A stretch of DNA of 16,804 bases, taken from contig JAJZFQ010000120.1 in the NCBI GenBank assembly GCA_021805275.1, positions 1-16,804 on the forward strand, in the 5' to 3' direction. Positions 7,550 to 14,609 of this stretch are shown piece by piece. The notes under the pieces were generated by a model. That model had not been told where the DNA came from. It was given only the letters and a program-made list of their open reading frames with translations, and did not search any database. A program made the position numbers and the translations under genes. How positions within the stretch are numbered: the stretch's first letter is position 1; each line of letters opens with the position of its first letter. Source of the DNA: Pseudomonadota bacterium (GTDB taxonomy: Bacteria > Pseudomonadota > Gammaproteobacteria > Steroidobacterales > Steroidobacteraceae).

Positions 7550-7927
7550 ATGCGCAGAATGATGTCGCTTCTCGTGCTCGCGAGCGCCGCCGCGCTCAGC
7601 GCATGCGCCGGCCAGCCCCGGCATCAGACCCCTGCAGCGGCCACCACAGCCGCGCCGATGACCGAGACCCCGAATTCGCCTCAGCATGTCCTCGCCGAGG
7701 CCAACTTCGCATTGCAGGCGGAACAGGCGGGCTTTTCGCTAGAATCCCGCAACGGCACAATGCTGTACTGCGAGCACGCGCCCAGCCTCGGTTCGCGCAT
7801 CCCTCACGTCAGATGCTTCACGCCGCATCAGACCCGGGTGATCCTGCAGATGCGCGAGCAGCAGCGCCGGGCCCTCTCGGGGGCGACCGCCGCGCCGGGG
7901 TGCGGAACCAACGGGCAGAGTTGCTGA
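7550..7927 (+). CDS. Small predicted lipoprotein
   Basis: 125-residue protein with a lipoprotein signal: charged MRRMM, hydrophobic stretch, lipobox LSAC with Cys19 as the likely lipidated residue. A Pro/Ala/Thr-rich linker (about 20-45) is followed by a small domain with YCEHAPSLGSRIPHVRCFT (Cys74 and Cys89), a pattern seen in small uncharacterised proteobacterial proteins (C......GSR.P...C.T...). A helix with MREQQRRAL follows, and the C-terminus carries Cys118 and Cys125, so two disulfides are possible. Residue +2 after the lipid Cys is Ala, compatible with outer-membrane sorting. A strong Shine-Dalgarno fixes the start. It lies between ST2 and the ST3 remnant and has its own terminator. 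Whether it is a partner or substrate of the sulfotransferases is unknown; it has one tyrosine, Tyr73, next to Cys74. Confidence 0.82.
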   Translation: MRRMMSLLVLASAAALSACAGQPRHQTPAAATTAAPMTETPNSPQHVLAEANFALQAEQAGFSLESRNGTMLYCEHAPSLGSRIPHVRCFTPHQTRVILQMREQQRRALSGATAAPGCGTNGQSC

Positions 7928-7966
7928 GCGATACTCGTCGGCAGCCACTGGCCGCCGTGGACAAGG

Positions 7967-8011
7967 CGCCGTCCGCGCGCCGGCACGATCGGCGGCTCCG
8001 GACGGCGTTTT
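7967..8011 (+). terminator. Rho-independent terminator after the lipoprotein gene
   Basis: Perfect 9-bp arms CGCCGTCCG (7967-7975) and CGGACGGCG (7999-8007), with a smaller GCCG/CGGC hairpin inside the loop, followed by TTTTA. It starts about 40 nt after the lipoprotein stop. The T run is short and the loop is long, so strength is uncertain. Confidence 0.5.
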
Positions 8012-9531
8012 AGTTCCGGACACCGGCAGGCCACGAGTCACGCCGGGTCGCGACCTCGCGCCGCGAACCTTGCCCGCCCGCCCCCGGCTCCTTATCGTAG
8101 AACTGCCGAACCCCCGGAGCCAGGATCGGCAGGACCGGTGCAAGCGGCTCGCGGTAACGCCACCAGCGGTCGAGGCCCTGGGCCTTGAGCTCATGGACGA
8201 GCTGGGCGGTGCAGGGAATCAGCGCAGCGCGGGCGTGCGTCCGTGCGTCCGTGCGTGCGCCCCGCGAACTCTCCCATGGGCGGGTCCCACTTCAGTCCGA
8301 GAAGATCGCACACCCGGCACATCTCACGCGCAAAGCCACTCACCACGCCCTCGTGCCGCACCAGCGAGTAACCAGGCGGCAGGAGACACGTGCACTCCAT
8401 GAGCACGCGCATGACTGCGTCGTAATAGTGCGCCGCGCCCGCGAGCGTGAGCATTTCGTAGATCGGCCGGCGCATGCGGAATCGGTGTCGGAAGCCGCTA
8501 CGCACGACATCGCGGGAATCACGGCACGTAACCAGAGTATTAGCCCGCGGGAACAGGCGCGCGATCAACGACAGCTTCAGGATATTGAGTGGACTCTTGT
8601 CAACGAGGACCTTGCCGCTACCGTCGACGCCGGTCTGCGCCACGCGGCGCCAATACGCGCCGCGCAGCGTATCCAACGTCGTCGGCGGCGCGTGCACCAG
8701 GCGTTCAAGATCCTGCGGCTGCTGCATGAACTGGTGCATCGAATCGATCAGCGATTCGCTCTCCTCGACACTGGCCACCTGCGCATGCCCCTCGAGAGTT
8801 ACCTCCAGGAGCGCGGTGCCCGAGCGCAGAAATCCGAGCACGAACACATCTCCCGCAGGCGATTCCGGCCCACTCGAGGGCGGCGCCGCGCACCAGCGCG
8901 TCCGATCGGCGCTGCGCAGATAGTCCACGAGTCCTAGCGCGTACTGCAGAGCGCTCGGCGAAGCGGTTGCGCACTGTGCCGCGTTAACTTCCCGCTGCAG
9001 CCAATCGCTATCGGTATAGGCAACAAACGCCTCGGACGTGCGGCTCTGGGCATCGTGCGAATCCGCGAGCAGACCGCGGAGGCGAGTCGCGGCGACACCC
9101 AGTTGCCGCTCACCGAGCTCGACCGCGCGGCGAATTGCCGCCTCGGCCTCCAGGGCCCTCGTCAGCCCGAACAGCGCTCCCCCGGTTTGCGTGCGCGAGC
9201 GGCAGTGCCGGGTGGGCCGCGGCCAGCGCATCGAACTGCTCGAGCGCATTGGCGTACCGTCCGAGTCGCAGCAGGCACAACCCGAGGGCATTGCGGGCGG
9301 CCTTGTCCGCTGGGTCGAGCGCCACTGCGCGGCGCAGCAGACCTTCGGCCGCGGCGAGCTCGCCGGCCTGCTCGTGGCGCAGCGCGAGCACGTTGAAAAT
9401 CAGCGGATGCTCCCGTCCCGCTGCAAGGGCTGCTGCGGCGAGATCAATCGCGTGCGGCAGGTCTCCCCCCCTTGCGCGACGCGCTGGATCGCGATCAGCC
9501 GCTCGCGCTCGGCCTGCGGATCGCGTCTCAA
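8010..9531 (-). pseudogene. Decayed TPR-repeat sulfotransferase ST3 (frameshifts plus deletions)
   Basis: Remnant paralogue of ST2, readable only by joining four frames. Frame 1 starts at TTG 9531 (MRRDPQAERERLIAIQRV, aligning with the ST2 start). It shifts at a G7 run (plus 9465-9471; one extra G would restore it) into ...DLPHAIDLAAAALA and TPR units ending HANRG. It shifts again at a G5 run (9179-9183; one fewer G would restore it) into ALFGLTRALEAEAAIRRAVEL. It shifts a third time at a 26-bp CGTGCGTC repeat (8234-8259) into the C-terminal stretch TAQLVHELKAQGLDRWWRYR. Compared with ST2, segments are missing after AVEL and after RGLLADS, deleting about two TPR units. The PAPS loop reads GFLRSGT (Leu codon 8827-8829 for the usual Pro), while VDKSPLN and CRDSRD remain. 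The TTG overlaps the stop of the upstream dioxygenase (TTGA), so the pair formed an operon. The longest open piece is 8191-9291. Confidence 0.82.
8234..8259. repeat. Short tandem repeat, 8-bp unit CGTGCGTC x about 3
   Basis: Units at 8234-8241, 8242-8249 and 8250-8257 (last base G for C), then CG. It can also be read as a degenerate CGTN tetranucleotide repeat. It sits at the third frameshift of ST3. Loss of 4 bp, or gain of 8 bp, would join the frame ending GEFAGRTHGRTDA to the C-terminal frame. Confidence 0.8.
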
Positions 9532-10193
9532 GCTTCAGCCCACATGCGTTGCAGGTTGGACGCGACATACTCCAGGCGCACGCGGTTGCCCCACTCGAGC
9601 TTCGCCCCCTCGAGCGCCCGGACCTCATTGAGGGCGAACAGCAGTTCGCGGCGCGCCGCATCCGCGATCTGACTCTCGATGAATGTGATCATCACCAGGC
9701 GCTCCCCGGACGTCACCGGCGCCACCTCGTGCAGAGTGGTGGACGGGTAAAACACGACTCCCCCGGGACGACCCTTGATGCGTACCTCCTGCGAGCCGAG
9801 ATAGATCACGAGCTCACCGCCACCGTAGCTGTCGGGCTCGCTGAGAAAGACCGTACACGAGACGTCCGAACGCAACGGCTGCTGACTCACCGCCATGAAC
9901 GGCACATCGACGTGCGCTCCGTAGCCCATACCCTCTCCGTAGCGCACGACCTGCGGTACCGCGATACGCCGCGGCAGCACGAAGTTGCGTGCCATTTCGC
10001 TGCGCTGGAAGGCCCCGAGGGCGAGCTGGCCGGCGCGCTGAGCGTGCGCATCGGTCGGGTCGGGGATCAGGCTGCGCTTGGTGGGGTTGTGCGGATTGGA
10101 GCTGCGGCCGTCGATGAAACGGGTCTGGCGCGCCAGCTCGCGCACCGAGTCGACCTCGGCGACGGTCAGGAAATCTTCGATTTGCAAAAACAT
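9528..10193 (-). CDS. PKHD-type 2OG-Fe(II) dioxygenase (PiuC/YbiX-like)
   Basis: 221-residue cytosolic 2-oxoglutarate/Fe(II) dioxygenase of the PKHD (prolyl/lysyl hydroxylase-like) group; family length is about 225. The start MFLQIEDFLTVAEVD matches the family's usual opening. The Fe(II) ligands are all present: H94 and D96 in GAHVDVPFM and H155 in TTLHEVAPV; R165 in GERLVMITFIES is the likely 2OG anchor. YGGGELVI precedes the distal histidine as usual, and a PKHD_C-like helical tail ends at WAEA. ATG 10193 has a GGCGGAG ribosome binding site. Its stop overlaps the TTG of ST3, indicating translational coupling. PiuC-like genes often lie beside TonB-receptor genes, as here, which suggests a role in ligand uptake or modification, but the substrate is unknown. 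It is unrelated in detail to the 5174 oxygenase. Confidence 0.9.
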   Translation of the reverse strand: MFLQIEDFLTVAEVDSVRELARQTRFIDGRSSNPHNPTKRSLIPDPTDAHAQRAGQLALGAFQRSEMARNFVLPRRIAVPQVVRYGEGMGYGAHVDVPFMAVSQQPLRSDVSCTVFLSEPDSYGGGELVIYLGSQEVRIKGRPGGVVFYPSTTLHEVAPVTSGERLVMITFIESQIADAARRELLFALNEVRALEGAKLEWGNRVRLEYVASNLQRMWAEA

Positions 10194-10227
10194 CGCAACT
10201 CCGCCCGTCAGGAGAAGATCATTGGGC

Positions 10228-10233
10228 AGTATA
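10228..10233 (-). promoter_or_regulatory. Candidate -10 box of the PKHD dioxygenase/ST3 operon
   Basis: CCGCTATACTGCC on the minus strand gives TATACT (5 of 6), with predicted +1 near 10221 and a leader of about 27 nt. No -35 consensus is seen. It lies in the 106-bp gap after the protease gene, so the dioxygenase can be transcribed on its own. Confidence 0.45.
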
Positions 10234-10299
10234 GCGGTGCCGGCGATCCGAGCGAGGACGTGCGCCGGCCGAGGTCCGTTCGGGCGCGGCTCCGGCAGC

Positions 10300-11259
10300 T
10301 CACCCGCCCGGCAGAAAGCCCGCCGCCGCCAGCATCGAGATCGGCGGCGGCGCGGGCAGGATGTAGACCCGAGATCGCGGGTAATCGAGCACGAGTGAGT
10401 CCGCGACGCTCAACACGTCCGTGCCGATGATCACCGCGGGGGTGCCTTGCAGATGCCATTCCCGGAAAATCGGGACATTGGAATAGACGATCGGCAGGTG
10501 CTGAATCGCCACGGGCCCAAGAATCAGCGTCGGCGCCACGGCGGTCGAACCCGTGGACACCTGCTGCGTCACTCCGTAAATCGGCGTCGTGGCACCCGAG
10601 CGGCGACGCGACAGCAAGGCTTTGCGCAGGGCGGAATTGCCCAAGGTCACGGGCGATCCGGTGTCGATCACCGCCTCGACCACGAGGCCGCCGACCCGCG
10701 CCGGGATCATGAGTAATCCGCCCGGCGTGCGAACGGCGTGGATATCGAGGAAGCCCCACATCGGCCCACGGCTCGAGCGATCGATCGCCACCCGATGGTG
10801 ACGAAAATCGACCGCGATCCGCACCGGGCCGAACCCCGCCATCCCGAGAATGCCATCGACTTCGGTCATGATGGGCGTCGAGCAGATCGGCATGCGCACC
10901 TCGCGCTTCACGATCCGACCGACTTGTAGCCGGCGAACGTTCACCCAAGGCAGCGGCTGCGTCCCGGTCACCCCTTCGACGCGCTCCACCTGTCCCTCCC
11001 GCCGCATCAAGCCCAGCGCCTTGACCAGTCGCGGCGCGATGACTGAGCCATTCGCGCCGGTATCGAGGAGAAACGGAAAAGGTCCGCGACCGTCGATCAT
11101 GACCGGGACGACGATCTGACCGAGAGGATTGACTCGGGCCGGTGCCGAGGAGAGCAGGCTCGGCACATCTGCCGACACCGTCCCATGAGGACGGGCCACC
11201 GCCATCGCCACCGCGGGCAGTAAGGCCACCACGCACAGGGTACGGCCAAGGGCCTTCAC
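10300..11259 (-). CDS. Exported two-lobed retropepsin-like aspartic protease
   Basis: 319-residue predicted periplasmic or secreted aspartyl protease. A signal peptide spans about residues 1-20 (cleavage near AVAMA). Two catalytic-type motifs are visible: LLDTGANGSVI with D66 and AVIDTGSPVTLGN with D199. Each is followed by a beta-rich lobe, with DGILGM at 135-140 and VIIGTDVL in the second. Many bacterial retropepsin-like proteins have one DTG motif and dimerise; two in tandem would let a single chain form the active site. GTG 11259 is the start, with AGGA 6-9 nt upstream. It has its own -10 box and lies after the terminator of the TonB gene. It precedes the PKHD dioxygenase in the same direction. 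Cleavage of a peptide ligand or a surface protein is possible but inferred from context only. Confidence 0.85.
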   Translation of the reverse strand: MKALGRTLCVVALLPAVAMAVARPHGTVSADVPSLLSSAPARVNPLGQIVVPVMIDGRGPFPFLLDTGANGSVIAPRLVKALGLMRREGQVERVEGVTGTQPLPWVNVRRLQVGRIVKREVRMPICSTPIMTEVDGILGMAGFGPVRIAVDFRHHRVAIDRSSRGPMWGFLDIHAVRTPGGLLMIPARVGGLVVEAVIDTGSPVTLGNSALRKALLSRRRSGATTPIYGVTQQVSTGSTAVAPTLILGPVAIQHLPIVYSNVPIFREWHLQGTPAVIIGTDVLSVADSLVLDYPRSRVYILPAPPPISMLAAAGFLPGG

Positions 11260-11292
11260 GAGATTCCTGCGACGCCACGAGTGTCGCGGGTC

Positions 11293-11298
11293 ACTATA
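11293..11298 (-). promoter_or_regulatory. Candidate -10 box of the aspartic protease gene
   Basis: GCGTATAGTGAC on the minus strand gives TATAGT (5 of 6), +1 near 11286 and a leader of about 27 nt before GTG 11259. No -35 consensus is visible. It lies just beyond the terminator at 11335-11362, consistent with a separate transcription unit. Confidence 0.4.
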
Positions 11299-11334
11299 CG
11301 CCCGCCACCGAGCACCGGCGGTAGCTCGTCACAT

Positions 11335-11362
11335 AAAAAAGCCCCGCACAAGGCGGGGCTTT
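11335..11362 (-). terminator. Rho-independent terminator downstream of the second TonB receptor
   Basis: Stem GCCCCGC (11341-11347) / GCGGGGC (11353-11359) with loop ACAAG, extended to 10 bp by AAA/TTT. On the minus strand it is followed by TTTTTT (11340-11335), a textbook terminator for the receptor gene ending at 11485. On the plus strand only TTT follows. Confidence 0.85.
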
Positions 11363-11430
11363 GAATCAACCATCAGCGTGGCCGTGGCAAGAGGCGCAGT
11401 GCGAGCGCACCGCATCCGACTCACCCCTCG

Positions 11431-11459
11431 CGGGCACCCGCCTCGACGGCGGGTGCCCG
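11431..11459. repeat. 12-bp perfect inverted repeat in the TonB 3' region
   Basis: CGGGCACCCGCC (11431-11442), loop TCGAC, GGCGGGTGCCCG (11448-11459). It begins 25 nt after the receptor stop on the minus strand and lacks a T run on either side. It may protect the mRNA 3' end or aid termination together with the hairpin at 11335-11362. Confidence 0.7.
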
Positions 11460-11484
11460 ACGACGGCCCGAGAGGGCCGAAGGA

Positions 11485-14337
11485 TCAGAGGAATTTGTAG
11501 GTCAGGTTCAGATAGAAGTCCCGTCCGATCGGGTTCGAGAACAGCGAGTTGTAGCCCGCCGCGAAGTTACCCTGCGCGGAGTTGGTGAACGGCGGATTCG
11601 TGTTGAGCAGGTTACGAATGCCGAACAGCACCGTCAGGCCGCGCAGCGGCTTGTAGGACGTGTAGGCGTCCCACGTCGACTGGCTGCCCACCGTGCGCTG
11701 CGGACCACTGTTGGTCGGCCCGACCCCAAACTCGTCGATGTAGGACGAGTAGAACCGGTTGCTGATGCCAGCGCCCCACAGACCCTGCGGGCTGGTCCAG
11801 TCGACCCGCAGCAGGTGCTGCCAGCGCATCGCCGGCTCGTTTCCGCCGTTGTACCAGCCGACCAGGTTCAGCACCGGGCCGCCGTTGTACTGCTGCAAGC
11901 GGAACTGCGTGACCGCGGTGCCTTCCAAATCTTCGTGGAACACACCCCAGCGGGTCTGCTGAGAGTACGTCACGCTCAGATCAAATCCATCGGTCGTGAT
12001 TTGACCGGTGTTCTGATCGTTCACGACGATGTAGCCGCAAGTCGGCAGCGAGTAGGGGAGGCAGTCCTGGGCCTCATTGATCGACGGCGTCAGCGTGCCA
12101 AGATCGTTCGGCACGATGTAGTTCGAGAACAGGGTCGGATTACCGTAGATGGCCGAAGCGGGAATATTCCCAATGGTGTTCTTGAGAAGGATCCGGTAGT
12201 AGTCGAGCGTGATGCCGAGATTACGCACCGGCGCCAACACGACACCCAGATCGAAGTTCTCCGAGGTCTCCGGGGTCAGCTTTGCGTTACCGCCGAACAG
12301 CCCCAGCCCTTGCGTGCCACACACTGCCTGGTTCCACTCCGCGTTGTACGTGCTCGGCGTGCAGAACGGGTTGCCGTTACCCATTGATCCGCTGGTTGAG
12401 GCGGACATGGTGTTCGGGTCATACAGATCGTACAACGTCGGGGCACGGAAGCCGGTGGACGCAGCCCCACGGAAGGTCACGTAACGCGACGGCTGATAAC
12501 GAACCGTGATCTTGCCGTTGTTGGTGCGGCCGAAGTCGCTGTAGCGGTCTTCGCGATCGGAAATGTCGACATCGAGGCTCTTCGACATCGGCACGTTCAG
12601 CTCGGCGAACACGGCCTGCGCCGTGCGGCTGCCCTGGACCGCAAAGTTCCCCAAACCCGTTGCGGCCTGGACGAGAGAGTTGTACGGCGTCGTGGCGCTT
12701 TGGAATTTGTTGCCGCGCACGCTGAAGCCAATTGCCAGAACCGCGTCATGCCCGGCGTGGAATGCGTCACCGAGCCTATGGCTGGCATGCCCACTGACCG
12801 CCCAACGCTGCATTTTGCCGTTCTGGTATACGCCATTGACGTAGCTGCTATTGATCAGCGCCTGCCCGGCCGGGCTTTGCGGTCCGAACGGATTGATCAG
12901 ACCGCTGAGCACGCCACCCGGGGCCAACACCGACTCATTCGGGTATCCCGAGACGTTGCCGTCGGAGTTCAAGTTCTGACTGAAGTTCAGGTTGAACCGG
13001 TAGTCCCAACCCGCATTGTCTCCCGAGAACGTCACCAACGCCCGCTCCTCGGTGTTGATGTTATCGCCGTAGCGATTGTTGTTCGGATCCGTCCAGACGG
13101 CGTTAATTGCGCCATTCAGCGCCGGCGGACTGGTGCAGGCAGTGAAGGCTGTCTCGCACGTCAAACCCGCCGCTGTCGGATAATACGTGGGATCAGCCTG
13201 AGGGGTCATGTTGAACGAGTAGAACATCGGGCCGGACCAGGCAGTGACCTTGGAGCGGCTGTAGAAGTACTGAATCTTCAGGACATTGTTATCCGGAAGT
13301 TCCTTGGTAAAGGCGACCAATGCCGACGCTTCATAGGACTTGGGCAGCAGGTCCGTTGCAGCCGAATACCGATACGCGCAGTTTCCGTAATAGGTAGTCA
13401 GGTATGGATTTCCTGCACAGGCCGGATAGCCGGGCTGCCAATAATTGCTCTGTCCACCCAGCGCGGGGTCTGTGATGGCCTGGCCGTTATTGTCTTGAAT
13501 TGTCGCGGGCCACGTACCCGGATTATTGGTGGCGGCATCACCCAGCGCCGGGTAGAAACCCGCGGCAGTGAATGAGCGCTGCGTCGCGCGCAGTTCCTGC
13601 TGGCCGCTGTAGCTGCCCGTGATCATGAAATTGTAGCCGTCGCGAACCAAGTCGCCATGGCCGAAGGTGAAACTCACGTTGCCCGAGCCGCCGCCCGCAC
13701 CCTGCGGATGATCGAGTTCCGCACTGACCTCCGCGCCCTGGTAATTACGCTTCGTAATGAAGTTGACGACGCCCGCGATCGCGTCGGATCCGTACAGCGC
13801 CGAGGCGCCTTCGCGCAGCACCTGAACACTCGAAATGGCCGAGAACGGGATACCGCTCAGATCGACCGCATTGCCGCTGAATGCATTATCGGCAAGCCGG
13901 TGGCCATCGAGCAGCACCAGCGTGCGGCCATCGCCCAGACCGCGCAGGTTGGCGTAGGTACCACCGCCCGAGAACGTGCCGACCGACTGCGCGATGTTCA
14001 GCGCCGGGGTATTCGAGGTCACCGTGCCGAGCGCCTGCTCGACGTTCGTCACGCCCAGGCTGCGCAGGGTCGAGGACTTGATGATCGTGATGGCCTCGGC
14101 GGTCTCAGCCGAGGTCCTTGGGATCATCGTGCCGGTGACCACGATGGTCTGCAGGATCGACGCCGAGGCATTCTTCTTCGCCTTGCTCGCCGGTGCCGGC
14201 ACTGACTGGGAATCTGACTGCGGCTTCGGCGTCGGCGCGGGATTCGCGTTCGCGAGCATCGCCCCTGCGCCGACCGCAACGATCGCGCCAATGGCGAGCG
14301 CGCGTCTGACCGCATGTCTGACAGTGTAGTTTTCCAC
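11485..14337 (-). CDS. TonB-dependent outer-membrane receptor (complete)
   Basis: Outer-membrane TonB-energised transporter, 950 residues from GTG 14337. The frame is open to ATG 14379, but the signal peptide fits best from GTG (VENYTVRHAVRRALAIG..., cleavage after LANA at about residue 31), with GGAG 10 nt upstream. A Pro/Ser/Ala/Lys-rich linker (about 35-58) is followed by a TonB-box-like TIVVTGT (64-70), then a plug with LRGLGDGRTLVLLDG (131-145) and LYGSDAIAGVVNFITK (181-196), then a long barrel ending in YLNLTYKFL. Four close Cys pairs in loop regions (for example YPACAGNPY...YGNC, NPFCTPS...AVC) suggest disulfide-braced surface loops. It resembles the left receptor in layout, though it is not a close copy. 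A terminator follows at 11335-11362. Ligand unknown; the local sulfotransferases and oxygenases hint at a modified peptide or small molecule. Confidence 0.95.
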   Translation of the reverse strand: MENYTVRHAVRRALAIGAIVAVGAGAMLANANPAPTPKPQSDSQSVPAPASKAKKNASASILQTIVVTGTMIPRTSAETAEAITIIKSSTLRSLGVTNVEQALGTVTSNTPALNIAQSVGTFSGGGTYANLRGLGDGRTLVLLDGHRLADNAFSGNAVDLSGIPFSAISSVQVLREGASALYGSDAIAGVVNFITKRNYQGAEVSAELDHPQGAGGGSGNVSFTFGHGDLVRDGYNFMITGSYSGQQELRATQRSFTAAGFYPALGDAATNNPGTWPATIQDNNGQAITDPALGGQSNYWQPGYPACAGNPYLTTYYGNCAYRYSAATDLLPKSYEASALVAFTKELPDNNVLKIQYFYSRSKVTAWSGPMFYSFNMTPQADPTYYPTAAGLTCETAFTACTSPPALNGAINAVWTDPNNNRYGDNINTEERALVTFSGDNAGWDYRFNLNFSQNLNSDGNVSGYPNESVLAPGGVLSGLINPFGPQSPAGQALINSSYVNGVYQNGKMQRWAVSGHASHRLGDAFHAGHDAVLAIGFSVRGNKFQSATTPYNSLVQAATGLGNFAVQGSRTAQAVFAELNVPMSKSLDVDISDREDRYSDFGRTNNGKITVRYQPSRYVTFRGAASTGFRAPTLYDLYDPNTMSASTSGSMGNGNPFCTPSTYNAEWNQAVCGTQGLGLFGGNAKLTPETSENFDLGVVLAPVRNLGITLDYYRILLKNTIGNIPASAIYGNPTLFSNYIVPNDLGTLTPSINEAQDCLPYSLPTCGYIVVNDQNTGQITTDGFDLSVTYSQQTRWGVFHEDLEGTAVTQFRLQQYNGGPVLNLVGWYNGGNEPAMRWQHLLRVDWTSPQGLWGAGISNRFYSSYIDEFGVGPTNSGPQRTVGSQSTWDAYTSYKPLRGLTVLFGIRNLLNTNPPFTNSAQGNFAAGYNSLFSNPIGRDFYLNLTYKFL

Positions 14338-14413
14338 GATGAGTGTACTCCGCGGCGACCCTAAGGTTCGCCTTCGCATTTGGTTGTTGGCCCGAGGCCC
14401 TTGAGCGATTCCT

Positions 14414-14454
14414 TAAAAAAACCGCTCCTGAGGGCACAGCACGCTGTGCCTCAG
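14414..14454 (-). terminator. Terminator-like hairpin with T7 tail in the TonB leader region
   Basis: Arms CTGAGGGCACAGC (14428-14440) and GCTGTGCCTCAG (14443-14454) pair along about 12 bp with one bulged base and a loop of about 4 nt. On the minus strand the hairpin is followed by GAGCGG and then TTTTTTT (14420-14414). It either ends DUF192 transcription, about 310 nt past that gene's stop, or acts as an attenuator in the receptor's own leader, whose start codon is 77 nt further on. Confidence 0.6.
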
Positions 14455-14591
14455 AAGGCTTGTGGCGGACACTAAACGACGTCCCTGCTCAAGTAAAGCG
14501 AGAATGCGAAATGCGTTGCGAAAGATCTCTAGGGCAACACTTAACAGATTGATTAATAATGTGTTTTTCGCACACTTCACGCACGGAGATT

Positions 14592-14609
14592 CGTTGCTAT
14601 GACGCAACA
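14592..14609. promoter_or_regulatory. Candidate operator, CGTTGC-N6-GCAACA (copy 2)
   Basis: Perfect arms GTTGC (14593-14597) and GCAAC (14604-14608) with spacer TATGAC, flanked by C and A as in the copy at 2817-2834. The 10-bp palindrome ATTCATGAAT (14609-14618) directly abuts it, overlapping by one base, and TCATGA follows. It lies 256-271 bp upstream of the receptor start codon. Two copies upstream of two TonB genes suggest a common regulator of unknown type. Confidence 0.45.

Noticed and set aside
8234..8259. CRISPR-like array
   Set aside because: Units are 8 bp with no spacers; it is a simple tandem repeat inside a pseudogene.
8010..9531. ST3 frameshifts explained only as sequencing errors
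   Set aside because: Homopolymer errors could explain two shifts, but the missing TPR segments and the Leu in the PAPS loop point to real decay. It cannot be fully excluded without reads.
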